Assembly: GCA_963691905.1 (NCBI GenBank)
Contig: OY829891.1
Span: 62,001 to 126,000 of the forward strand
DNA length: 64,000 bases
Reading direction: 5' to 3'
Source: QGON01 sp963691905
GTDB taxonomy: Bacteria > Pseudomonadota > Gammaproteobacteria > Chromatiales > Chromatiaceae
In this document: positions 17,114-25,324 of the stretch, piece after piece
Position numbering within the stretch: the stretch's first letter is position 1
Layout of the letters: each line of letters starts with the position of its first letter
Made by a program: the position numbers and the translations under genes
The notes under the pieces: model-generated
Told to the model about the DNA's origin: nothing
Database searches by the model: none
The model's input: the letters and a program-made list of their open reading frames with translations, nothing else

Positions 17114-20100
17114 TTAATCGAAATCCCCGTCGCTCACTCTGTGCTCACGCTGTCTGTACTTCTTTATCGTCGTCATTGAACTGTCAGTATAGACATGACA
17201 TGGACCGCTGCAGTCGCGCAGTTCGGTAACCGTATACTTGCGGTCAGGGTTCTCATGCTTCTTGTGCGGACCCGATTCATAATCCCCGGCGTGGCAACCC
17301 GCACAGTCGGGGGCATAACCTGCGTTACGCCAGGTCACCACCTGACTGTTGCTTGCATGGCAACTGGTACAGGCCAGGTTGGAACGGTGATCCCCCGGAT
17401 AACTTCCCGAGTTATGGCGATAGACCAGGGTCGGCAGCCAACCGGTGGTGCGGTGACAGCTATCGCACTGCTGTGTGGTCTGGAAATGACCAGCGTGCTT
17501 GCCCTCCGCCTGATTGCCGTTGTGGCAGGTGGAACAACTGCCGGTCACCGTGTTGTGATCGAAGCGCACCGAAGTCCAGGTAGTTTGCGACAGGTGACAG
17601 CTATCGCAAGCCGCTGTGGTCTGGACGTGACTGCTGTGCTTGCCGGTGGCGGTGGTGCCGTTGTGGCAGCTCTGGCAAGTTCCCGTGACCCCTCCGTGAT
17701 CGAAACGCACCGCAGTCCAGCTCGTCTGCGAGATATGGCAGGTATCGCAACCGGCAGTGGTCTGAATATGACTACTGTGTTTACCGGTAGCGGTGGTGCC
17801 GTTGTGACAACTCGCACAGCTGCCGGTGACTCCGGAGTGGTCGAGGCGCACTGCTGTCCAGCTCGTCTGCGAGATATGACAGGTTTCGCAACCGGCAGTG
17901 GTCTGGATATGACTGCTGTGCTTGCCGGTGGCAGTAGTACCGTTATGGCAACTCGCACAGCTGCCGGTGACTCCCGCGTGGTCAAACCTCACCGCACTCC
18001 AGCTCGTCTGCGAGATATGGCAGGTATCACAACCTGCGGTGGTCTGCACATGACCACTGTGCTTGCCGGTCGCAGTGGTGCCGTTGTGGCAGCTTGCACA
18101 GCTACCGGTGACTCCGGCGTGGTCAAAACGCACTGCGCTCCAGCCCGTCTGCGAGATATGGCAGGTTTCGCAAGCAGCAGTGGTCTGCACATGACCACTG
18201 TGCTTGCCGGTAGCCGTGGTGCCGTTGTGACAGCTCGCACAGCTGCCGGTGACTCCGGCGTGGTCAAAACGCACCGCGGTCCAGCCCGTCTGCGAGATAT
18301 GGCAGGTTTCGCAAGCAGCAGTGGTCTGCACATGACCACTGTGCTTGCCGGTAGCCGTGGTGCCGTTGTGACAGCTCGCACAGCTGCCTGTGACTCCGGC
18401 GTGGTCAAAACGCACGGCGGTCCAGCCCGTCTGCGAGATGTGGCAGGTTTCGCAAGCAGCGGTGGTCTGCACATGACCACTGTGCTTGCCGGTAGCCGTG
18501 GTGCCGTTATGACAGCTCGCGCAGCTACCGGAGACTCCTGCGTGATCAAAACGCACTGCGGTCCAACCTGTCTGTGAGATGTGGCAGGTTTCGCAGCCGG
18601 CAGTCGTCTGCACATGACCACTGTGTTTACCTGTAGCCGTGGTGCCGTTATGACAACTCGCACAGCTGCCGGAGACCAGACCATGATCGAAGCGCACTGT
18701 ATTCCAGGCGTTGGTCGAGATATGGCAGCTATCGCACTGGCCAGTGGTTAAGACATGGCTGGAGTGCTTACCCGTAGCCGATGTACCGTTGTGACAGCTG
18801 CTGCAGGTTCCTGCCACGCTATCGTGGCGGAAGGTACCCACGAGCCAGGTTGTAGTGGTGGTATGACAAGTATCGCAGGCAGCAGTTGTCTGGATGTGAG
18901 TGCTGTGCTTGCCGGTAGCGGTGGAACCGTTGTGGCAGGATGCACAACTGCCGGTCACGTTGCTGTGGTCGAAGCGCACACTGCTCCAGGAGGTCTGGGA
19001 AGTGTGGCAGGCATCGCACTGGGCGGCGGTCTGCACATGACCGGCGTTCTTACCGGTGGCCGTCGTCCCATTGTGACAGGTGTTGCAGGAGCCATTTGCC
19101 GCACCGTGGTCGAAACGCACGCTGGTCCAATTCGAGTTGGAGATATGACAACGACTGCATTCGCCACTGGTCTGAACATGCCCTGAGTGTTTGCCGGTCG
19201 CAGTGGTACCGTTGTGACAGCTGGAGCAGGTACCGCTCACACTCTCATGATCGAAGCGCACGCTCTTCCAGTTCGCCTCCGAAGTATGGCAGACATCACA
19301 CTGAGCAGCGGTATTCACATGGCCGGCATTCTTACCGGCTGAAGTAATACCATTATGACAGCTGGAGCACCTGCCGGCAGCATTCTCGTGCCTGAAGTTG
19401 ACCGAGGTCCATGCCTTGGTCGATATATGGCAGGTGTCGCACTGGGAAGCTGTGGTCACATGGGAGCCGTGCTTGCCGGAGGCGCTGCTGCCGTTATGGC
19501 AGGAGCTGCAGGTGCCGGTGACATTTGCATGATCAAAGGTACCGGTACGCCAGGTTTGCGTCGTGTGGCAGGTGTCGCACTGTTCCGCCGTAGCTATGTG
19601 TGTTGAGTGCTTACCGGCGGCGTTCGCCCCATTGTGGCAGGAGCTGCAGCTACCCGTTGCGTTGGCGTGATCGAATCTGCCGCCGCGCCAGGTCTGGATC
19701 GTGTGGCAAGTGTCACACTGTCCCGTCGTCACAATGTGCGTGGAGTGCTTGCCGGTGGCATTCGCCCCATTGTGACAGGAGCTGCAGCTACCCGCTGCGT
19801 CAGCATGGTCAAAGCTGCCCCCAAGCCATGTCTGGGTCGTATGACAAGTGTCGCACTGGGCACTGGTCTTGATGTGTTTGCCGCCCTTGCCAGATGCATT
19901 GACGCTGTTGTGGCAGGAGGAACAGGTACCGGCAACATTGGCATGATCAAAGACGCCGCCACGCCAAGTCTGGGTCGTGTGGCAGGTATCGCACTGTTCG
20001 GTAGTCCTGATGTGTCTGCCCGGTTTGCCGGTGGCCTTGGCGCCATTGTGGCAACGTGTACAGGAAGCGGTGTCAAGTTGGGTGTGATCGAGCTTGGCGA

Positions 20101-20704
20101 TCCCCCACCGACCGGTGGAATGGCAGGTGTCGCATTGCGCAGTGGTCTGCGGGTGGTCGCCGCCCTTGCCCAGAGCACTACTTCCGTTATGGCAGCTGGT
20201 ACAGGCACCAAGAACTGCCACATGGTCGACCCTTCGAACCTTGCGCCAACTGAAGGATGAGTGACAGAACTGGCAGTTGTTGGTAGTACTTATGTGGGCA
20301 ACCGTCTTGCCCGCAGCTTTGCTCCCGTCGTGGCAACGTTCACATGCGTCTGTGACACTGCCGTGATCGAAACGGGCTACCCGCCAGGTTGACGAAGTAT
20401 GGCAGTTATCGCAGGTATCTTCGCTCTTGATATGGTTCGCCCCCTTGCCTTCCGCCCGGGCGCCGTTATGGCAACTCGCGCAGCGGGTGGGCGTCCCTTT
20501 GAAGATGGCGTTGGTGTGGCACTGTTCGCACTCGACCCGCTTGTGACCGCCAGTCAAGGGAAAACCGGTCATGAAATGATCGAAGGACTCAGCAGCAGAC
20601 GCACTGTTCCAAACGGTGTGGAACGCCGTCAGAGAAAGGGTAAGTAACAGCATCGTCACCATTCTGCCGATCGATCTGCTTCTCATCAGTTTTACCTTTG
20701 CCAT
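17114..20704 (-). CDS. Giant multiheme c-type cytochrome, about 47 heme motifs
   Basis: From the ATG at 20704 the protein has 1196 residues and a signal peptide (basic start, hydrophobic about 15-27, cleavage near SASAAE). A longer start at 20743 overlaps the upstream stop as ATGA and cannot be excluded. I count 47 CxxCH motifs plus one CSGPCH (CxxxCH) near the C-terminus. Motifs alternate between CxxCHNG...ATGKH and CxxCHISQT or CHTTQT types, each pair followed by FDH, which could supply distal histidine ligands. The unit is 47 residues with two hemes. No catalytic domain is visible, so it looks like an electron wire. It lies between a 21-heme cytochrome and an outer-membrane barrel, which suggests electron transfer across the periplasm or outward. 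Confidence 0.93.
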   Translation of the reverse strand: MAKVKLMRSRSIGRMVTMLLLTLSLTAFHTVWNSASAAESFDHFMTGFPLTGGHKRVECEQCHTNAIFKGTPTRCASCHNGARAEGKGANHIKSEDTCDNCHTSSTWRVARFDHGSVTDACERCHDGSKAAGKTVAHISTTNNCQFCHSSFSWRKVRRVDHVAVLGACTSCHNGSSALGKGGDHPQTTAQCDTCHSTGRWGIAKLDHTQLDTASCTRCHNGAKATGKPGRHIRTTEQCDTCHTTQTWRGGVFDHANVAGTCSSCHNSVNASGKGGKHIKTSAQCDTCHTTQTWLGGSFDHADAAGSCSSCHNGANATGKHSTHIVTTGQCDTCHTIQTWRGGRFDHANATGSCSSCHNGANAAGKHSTHIATAEQCDTCHTTQTWRTGTFDHANVTGTCSSCHNGSSASGKHGSHVTTASQCDTCHISTKAWTSVNFRHENAAGRCSSCHNGITSAGKNAGHVNTAAQCDVCHTSEANWKSVRFDHESVSGTCSSCHNGTTATGKHSGHVQTSGECSRCHISNSNWTSVRFDHGAANGSCNTCHNGTTATGKNAGHVQTAAQCDACHTSQTSWSSVRFDHSNVTGSCASCHNGSTATGKHSTHIQTTAACDTCHTTTTTWLVGTFRHDSVAGTCSSCHNGTSATGKHSSHVLTTGQCDSCHISTNAWNTVRFDHGLVSGSCASCHNGTTATGKHSGHVQTTAGCETCHISQTGWTAVRFDHAGVSGSCASCHNGTTATGKHSGHVQTTAACETCHISQTGWTAVRFDHAGVTGSCASCHNGTTATGKHSGHVQTTAACETCHISQTGWTAVRFDHAGVTGSCASCHNGTTATGKHSGHVQTTAACETCHISQTGWSAVRFDHAGVTGSCASCHNGTTATGKHSGHVQTTAGCDTCHISQTSWSAVRFDHAGVTGSCASCHNGTTATGKHSSHIQTTAGCETCHISQTSWTAVRLDHSGVTGSCASCHNGTTATGKHSSHIQTTAGCDTCHISQTSWTAVRFDHGGVTGTCQSCHNGTTATGKHSSHVQTTAACDSCHLSQTTWTSVRFDHNTVTGSCSTCHNGNQAEGKHAGHFQTTQQCDSCHRTTGWLPTLVYRHNSGSYPGDHRSNLACTSCHASNSQVVTWRNAGYAPDCAGCHAGDYESGPHKKHENPDRKYTVTELRDCSGPCHVYTDSSMTTIKKYRQREHRVSDGDFD
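17540..18680 (-). repeat. Near-identical 141-bp tandem repeats in the 47-heme gene
   Basis: About eight successive units of 141 bases (47 codons, two heme motifs) are nearly identical at DNA level: for example GGTCTGCACATGACC recurs at 18182 and 18323. Units outside this stretch have the same layout but are more diverged. The pattern indicates recent tandem amplification, so the heme number may vary between strains and short-read assemblies may collapse it. Confidence 0.85.
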
Positions 20705-20739
20705 TAGTCTAGTCTCACCGTTTGCGTTTATCGCAATAA

Positions 20740-22422
20740 TCATTTCATTTTCACTTCACTGAAGGAGTCGCTGTTATGGCAGCGTTTGCATTTTCTGCCG
20801 TAGGCTCCGCGGTGTTTATCTTGCTGCCGATGACAGCTGTAACAATTCTTGCCCAACTTTTTGTCCGAGATTTTTTCCCGATGGCAGGCGTGGCAGTTCA
20901 GCCCTTCGTGGCTGCCTTCGAGCTTGAATTCGGTTTGAGCATTGTGATCGAACATCCATATCGTCCATCCGTTCGGCGAATGACACGTTTCACACTGCTC
21001 CGACAAACGCCCATCGTGCGAGTCATCACCGGTGTGACAGGCGACGCACTCGGTCTTCGCATCCTTATATTCGCTGGAGAGATGGCACTCTTCACAGGCC
21101 AGCACGTTGTGCTGGCCGATCAAGGGGAAATGGGTCAGGTCATGGTCGAAAAAAACTTTCGCGTCCCAGCCATCAGTGTTGTGGCACCGGACACATGCCT
21201 TGCCCTGTTGCTCCTTATGCACGTCATCATCGACATGACAGGCGATGCAGGTGGTTTCCAGCGCCTGTTTCTCTTTCTGCGCAGAGGTATGACAAGCCTC
21301 GCAAGGTAATTTTGTATGACGCCCGTCAAGGATGAATTTTGTATCTTTTGCGTGATCAAAACCGACCTCAGCCCATCCCTTGGTAGAGTGACAGTTGTGA
21401 CACTCCCTGCCGTTCACGCCTCGATGCACGTCATCCAGACGGTGGCAGGCGTAACAATCCTTTTCCAGTTTTTTCTTGTACAGAGGCTCCTTGTGGCAAC
21501 TGTTGCAAGCAAGCTTGCTATGCCGGTATTGCAGCTTGTATTTGGTATCGCGGTCGTGATCGAACCTGACTTCGTTCCACTTCTCGGTGGTATGGCACTC
21601 CTTGCACTTTTCACCAAACTGGCCGCCATGGATGTCATTGATCTGATGACAAAGATGACACTCCTTAGGTGTCTTCTTATAACGCTCACCGGGGTGGCAG
21701 AGCTTGCACTTGAGATCCTGGTGCTTGCCTTCGAGCTTGTATTCAGTGTCTTTGTTGTGGTCGAAATCAAAATGCTTCCAACCACGCTCCACATGACATT
21801 TATCGCACTTCTCGCCCAGACCGCCGCGATGAGGATCAGCCTCCTTATGGCAGTCGACACATAAGGAAAACTCTACAAAATACTTTTTGCCCTGTTCATG
21901 ACAGGAGTTACAGGGAACCTGTTTGTGCAGGCCCTTCAGTTTGAAATCCGCCGCTTCGTGCAGAAAGGAGTCCTCGTCGAACAATACCACCCGTGCGCCG
22001 CGCCCCTTATGGTCAGTATGACAGTGCTTGCAGGCGACCTTGTCGGGTTGCGCCTTGCGACCGTGGTAACCCTCCTTCAACTTAATATCACTGGCGATAT
22101 TTGCGTGGTCATGGCAGCCAAGGCAGAGCTGACTCTGTTTTTTCTGTTCAAGCTTTTCGTGGCATTTTTCGCACTCATCCTCGAACGCCGCATGTCCCTC
22201 AATCACGTCACCCGGCATCAACAGACGATCGAAAACCCCAAAGGCCTGAACGGTTGTATTTGGCACGAAAGCAAACATCAGCAGAATAAAGGTATATGGA
22301 AGCCGCAAAACAATGTCACAGAACCGGTCAAGGCTCTCTCTCAGTAGGTGTGGACTGCATAGATATGGATGACTCCAGTCACCAACATCATGAAAAACAG
22401 CGGCAGATGCAGGACATGCCAC
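20740..22422 (-). CDS. 21-heme c-type cytochrome
   Basis: The frame encodes 560 residues with 21 CxxCH motifs, the first CEKCH at about residue 84 and the last CKRCH near the C-terminus. A hydrophobic segment (LPYTFILLMFAFV) ending at VQAFG serves as signal peptide or anchor. Hemes are spaced with FDH and GxH motifs (FDHNKDTEY, FDHDRDTKY), a repeating three-heme arrangement unlike the two-heme unit of its neighbour. The only ATG (22422) overlaps the upstream gene by 82 bases and gives an unusually long N-region; a non-ATG start nearer 22290-22330 is possible. Its stop overlaps an ATG of the 47-heme gene frame, so translation may be coupled. It probably relays electrons in the periplasm. Confidence 0.9.
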   Translation of the reverse strand: MACPASAAVFHDVGDWSHPYLCSPHLLRESLDRFCDIVLRLPYTFILLMFAFVPNTTVQAFGVFDRLLMPGDVIEGHAAFEDECEKCHEKLEQKKQSQLCLGCHDHANIASDIKLKEGYHGRKAQPDKVACKHCHTDHKGRGARVVLFDEDSFLHEAADFKLKGLHKQVPCNSCHEQGKKYFVEFSLCVDCHKEADPHRGGLGEKCDKCHVERGWKHFDFDHNKDTEYKLEGKHQDLKCKLCHPGERYKKTPKECHLCHQINDIHGGQFGEKCKECHTTEKWNEVRFDHDRDTKYKLQYRHSKLACNSCHKEPLYKKKLEKDCYACHRLDDVHRGVNGRECHNCHSTKGWAEVGFDHAKDTKFILDGRHTKLPCEACHTSAQKEKQALETTCIACHVDDDVHKEQQGKACVRCHNTDGWDAKVFFDHDLTHFPLIGQHNVLACEECHLSSEYKDAKTECVACHTGDDSHDGRLSEQCETCHSPNGWTIWMFDHNAQTEFKLEGSHEGLNCHACHREKISDKKLGKNCYSCHRQQDKHRGAYGRKCKRCHNSDSFSEVKMK

Positions 22423-23267
22423 AGGGAAAAGAGGCGCTCATAAAAATGCAGCTCAAGAATACGAACCGAAGCACGCTTGTGTGTACCGATGAGCAACCGC
22501 ACTGTTTTTCTATAGCTGCGGGTTCGCTGTGGCTTCCAACCCAACTCTTGGGCAGACTGCTTCAGCTGCCGGTTAAACTCCCTTTGGATGTGCCTGTAGA
22601 GTAAAGGGGCCTCGATACGGATGCGCAGCCAGTTGACGAAGCTCTTGAACAGGCTTTCCTGCACGTTGACGACCCGCCCTTCGAACCGGGCCAAGCGCTC
22701 TTTGGTTCCCGGTGCCAGTTCGAACAACCGGCCAAGCTTACGAGTCAACAGATCAGAATCCGATTTCAGTCTGTCGAATTTGATTTTGCCGCCATGCAGT
22801 CCGTAGTGGATCCTGGAATAGACAAAACGGCCCGCCAGACCGCTGATCGCCACAGTAATCATGCTGAACAAGGCCACCCGGCCATTGAGCGAACCGAGAT
22901 GAAAATTGCTGTGAAGCAATACCAGAGTCGGGCCGAGCACACCCATTAACATATGGAAACGAAACCAGAATTTCACGGTAAGCATTCGCTTCATCCACCC
23001 AACCCGTTTACGCAACGAATAGAGCAGCAGCAACAGCATCATGCTTCCGCCGACGATGCCGAGCGCGTATCCCAGTCCCTCTTCAGGCGTCAGGATCAGT
23101 TCATCGCGGTTGATCCAGCCTGAATAGAGCACTAACGTAACAATTAGCGTAAGTAACCAGCCCCCAAAACCTGAAAACTGACCATTTTCTGGCAGCACAT
23201 CGCTACCGTCGGCCGCAGCCCGTTTTTTTTCTGTCTGTTTCACAGAATTCAACAAAATTCCACTCAT
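22341..23267 (-). CDS. Inner-membrane His-rich b-type-cytochrome-like protein
   Basis: This 308-residue protein has about five transmembrane helices (around residues 36-55, 65-86, 103-121, 132-150 and 285-303). The histidines lie where membrane hemes could bind: FRFHMLMG, VLLHSNFH, SLWHVLHLP and GVIHIYAVH. A basic cytoplasmic stretch lies between helices four and five. Such proteins occur beside FAD/Fe-S oxidoreductases and cytochromes, and I infer a quinol- or flavoprotein-linked electron carrier feeding (or fed by) the downstream multiheme cytochromes. It is the first gene of the minus-strand cytochrome unit. The family could not be named with certainty. Confidence 0.65.
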   Translation of the reverse strand: MSGILLNSVKQTEKKRAAADGSDVLPENGQFSGFGGWLLTLIVTLVLYSGWINRDELILTPEEGLGYALGIVGGSMMLLLLLYSLRKRVGWMKRMLTVKFWFRFHMLMGVLGPTLVLLHSNFHLGSLNGRVALFSMITVAISGLAGRFVYSRIHYGLHGGKIKFDRLKSDSDLLTRKLGRLFELAPGTKERLARFEGRVVNVQESLFKSFVNWLRIRIEAPLLYRHIQREFNRQLKQSAQELGWKPQRTRSYRKTVRLLIGTHKRASVRILELHFYERLFSLWHVLHLPLFFMMLVTGVIHIYAVHTY

Positions 23268-23531
23268 CGCGACTTCGCCTGTCTATAATTGCCTGGTGTT
23301 TCCATATCGATAGCGTCTTGCTTCTGTGTAGAAACCGCCTTTTTGGCGACGCCGATTCGGCTGCCCGAAAAATCCACCGTCAATATTGGGAATTTTTTAC
23401 CAATTTACGATTGAATTGTAACTGACCCGATCTTCCCTGCCTACACCTGAGCGGCAACAAACCCCAGAACATGAGCCGTTGATCACACCATGATTGCTAT
23501 GCAGTGCTAAAACATGAAACAGTTCGCATTG
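23242..23531. repeat. Divergent promoter region, copy 1 of a duplicated segment
   Basis: Two blocks here match a second region at 25197-25324. The stretch 23242-23287 (CAGAATTCAAC, then the start of the membrane gene and GCGACTTCGCC) matches 25197-25243. The stretch 23481-23531 (GATCAC...CTAAAACATGAAACAGT) matches 25271-25324. Here the leftward gene is intact and the rightward start (ATG at 23514) leads only into a short decayed frame. Confidence 0.6.
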
Positions 23532-23705
23532 TTTATGACCTACAGCGTCTTTCTGAGGCTGAAGGTGCAAATTAACGCCAAGCAGCGCGAAACTGGCTGG
23601 GTGAATGAGCCACTTGACAAGGATTGCCCGCCCCCTCCCGCTGCGATCCCAGGCCAAACAGCGAAAATGCCTATTGATAAGCTGTATTTGGATGCAAAAA
23701 GCTCA
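23268..23705. other. Noncoding region upstream of the membrane cytochrome gene
   Basis: Besides the duplicated promoter blocks this stretch contains a plus-strand ATG at 23514 whose first codons resemble those of the oxidoreductase at 25307 (MKQFAL versus MKESVL). Similarity is then lost, so I read it as a remnant rather than a gene. No other feature is supported. Confidence 0.5.
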
Positions 23706-23897
23706 TCATGTGCACTCCGAATCCTCGACTATCACCGTCTGCACCTCTGCAGTGGTAACAGGTACAGCTGCGGTATTCTCAAAATAGTAATTAATGATCA
23801 CAACGACGACACATACGAGTAAAAGCGAGGCTAGCGTATAGAACGCCACCGCTGTCGCATCATCGTTGACCTTTTCCGGTCTACCAATTCCCGTCAT
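23706..23897 (-). CDS. Small single-helix membrane protein
   Basis: Starting from the ATG at 23897, which has AAGAGG about ten bases upstream, the product has 63 residues. A single hydrophobic helix spans about residues 17-36 (VAFYTLASLLLVCVVVVIIN), with an acidic C-terminal tail ending EDSECT. Small membrane proteins of this shape often accompany respiratory or redox complexes, but no family was recognised. A TTG two codons earlier is a less likely start. Confidence 0.5.
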   Translation of the reverse strand: MTGIGRPEKVNDDATAVAFYTLASLLLVCVVVVIINYYFENTAAVPVTTAEVQTVIVEDSECT

Positions 23898-24345
23898 CTT
23901 CAAGCACCTCTTGGCTTTTCTTCTCTATACAGTGAAAATTTAGGCGATAGAAAAATAATAACTGCCGGTAATATTGGGCAAGATCAGAGTGAAAATCTCC
24001 TAGTTTCCCAATCGGAAAAGATGAATTTTATAGGTAGGTAAACACCGTAGTTTCCTTCTAGGGGAGTAGCCAATAGCACATCCAGTATATTACTGACAAA
24101 CAATGACTTACCTTAATTTTAGGACTACGAACATGTATATTTCTAGTTGACATCCCATTATCAGGGCTGCCCTGAACAGCAAACTGCGTAATAACGTCGA
24201 ATGAATCCAGAGAAAGTTTGGCTATAATCCCTAGTGCATAAGGAATACAGGCAATTCTGCCAACTTGAGGATCGGGTAGAAGGGGATCGTTTCCGCACAG
24301 TGAATCAAGTACTAAATTCCGTTATTGCAGCGCATGGGGGGGTGC
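23898..24345. other. Intergenic region upstream of the response-regulator gene
   Basis: About 450 AT-rich bases separate the divergent small membrane gene and the regulator. A short inverted repeat TTTCC-CAATC-GGAAA lies near 24005. Several TAGTTTCC-like words occur (about 24000 and 24048), and AGGTAGGTA lies near 24031. No gene is supported. The run GGGGGG directly before the regulator ATG is its ribosome binding site. Confidence 0.4.
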
Positions 24346-25002
24346 ATGGAAAAACAATTACGAGTCATTATCGCTGAAGACCATACAATTCTGAGGGCAG
24401 GATTAAAATCGCTGCTGGAAAGCACTACGGATTACAGTGTTGTCGGAGAAGCTGAGAACGGGCGCGAAGCCATTCGCTGTGTCGCGGACAAGAAACCGGA
24501 CTTGGCGATCATGGATCTGAATATGCCCAGCATGAACGGGATGGACGCCGTGCAGGAGATACGCAAAAGGTTTCCTGAGACGAAGATCCTGGTATTAACC
24601 GTCCACAATGCGGAGGAGTATGTCCTGGCAAGCCTGAATGCGGGTGCTAATGGATATATCCTTAAAGATGCAACCCATTCTGAACTCCTGGTTGCGGTTG
24701 AGCGGGTAATGAATGGCAAGACCTACCTCAGCCCCGACATTACCGACAAAGTTGTACAGGGTTACCTGGTCGGTCAAAAGAATTCTGAACCTGCAACCGA
24801 ATGGGACACCATCACCAAGCGGGAGAAACAGATCCTGAAATTAGTGGCAGAAGGACACACCAACAAGAGCATGGCAGAATTCCTCTGTATCAGTATAAAA
24901 ACAGTGGAAAAACACCGGGCCAATCTGATGAAGAAACTCGATCTTCACAATGCATCGGCGCTTACCACTTATGCATTGAATAAAGGTATCGTCTCCCACT
25001 AA
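24346..25002 (+). CDS. NarL/FixJ-family response regulator
   Basis: From the ATG at 24346, preceded by GGGGGGTGC, the product has 218 residues. The receiver domain shows the acidic pair Glu11-Asp12 (IAEDHT), the phosphorylation site Asp57 (AIMDLNMPSMNG), the conserved Thr (VLTVHN) and Lys (YILKDA). The C-terminal LuxR-type helix-turn-helix reads ITKREKQILKLVAEG and ISIKTVEKHRANLMKKL. All key residues are present. There is no kinase gene adjacent; the NarX-like kinase at 3641 is a plausible partner. It lies between the cytochrome unit and the oxidoreductase gene and may control both. Confidence 0.93.
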   Translation: MEKQLRVIIAEDHTILRAGLKSLLESTTDYSVVGEAENGREAIRCVADKKPDLAIMDLNMPSMNGMDAVQEIRKRFPETKILVLTVHNAEEYVLASLNAGANGYILKDATHSELLVAVERVMNGKTYLSPDITDKVVQGYLVGQKNSEPATEWDTITKREKQILKLVAEGHTNKSMAEFLCISIKTVEKHRANLMKKLDLHNASALTTYALNKGIVSH

Positions 25003-25306
25003 TCGTTACTTTTGGACAGCCGGATCGAGGGAAAAGTGTAATCCAAGCGGTTGCAACGATTCACCCTGACAGGCAGAATTGTCTCCGGCCCTATCCTGCC
25101 GATGTACAGCGCCACCCGTAAATAGCCACTTTCCGGCAAGAGCCTGGGACCATCACATAGCTTCCACAAACCCCCTCTATTCCTGACCCCTTTTGTACAG
25201 AATTCAACATAGTTCCGCTCATTACGACTTCACCTCGTATATGATTATTCAATATTTCCATCAAACCGCCGATCACATCGTAACTGCCCTACAGCTACGC
25301 TAAAAT
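25003..25306. other. Noncoding region upstream of the oxidoreductase gene
   Basis: This 304-base region ends in the promoter of the oxidoreductase gene and includes the second copy of the duplicated divergent region. On the minus strand an ATG at 25222 starts about ten codons resembling the start of the membrane gene at 23267 (MSGTMLNSV versus MSGILLNSV), after which the frame is unrelated. I regard this as a gene remnant. Confidence 0.5.
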
Positions 25307-25324
25307 ATGAAAGAGTCCGTATTG
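25197..25324. repeat. Divergent promoter region, copy 2 of a duplicated segment
   Basis: This matches 23242-23287 and 23481-23531, with about 150 fewer bases between the two blocks. Here the rightward gene (oxidoreductase, 25307) is intact and the leftward gene is reduced to its first codons, the reverse of copy 1. Confidence 0.6.

Noticed and set aside
17540..18680. Regular direct repeats as a CRISPR array
   Set aside because: Units are 141 bases, continuous without unique spacers, and encode heme motifs in frame; no cas genes are present.
17195..20260. Long plus-strand open frames opposite the 47-heme gene
   Set aside because: The minus-strand frame has 47 heme motifs and a signal peptide; the antisense frames are repeat artefacts.
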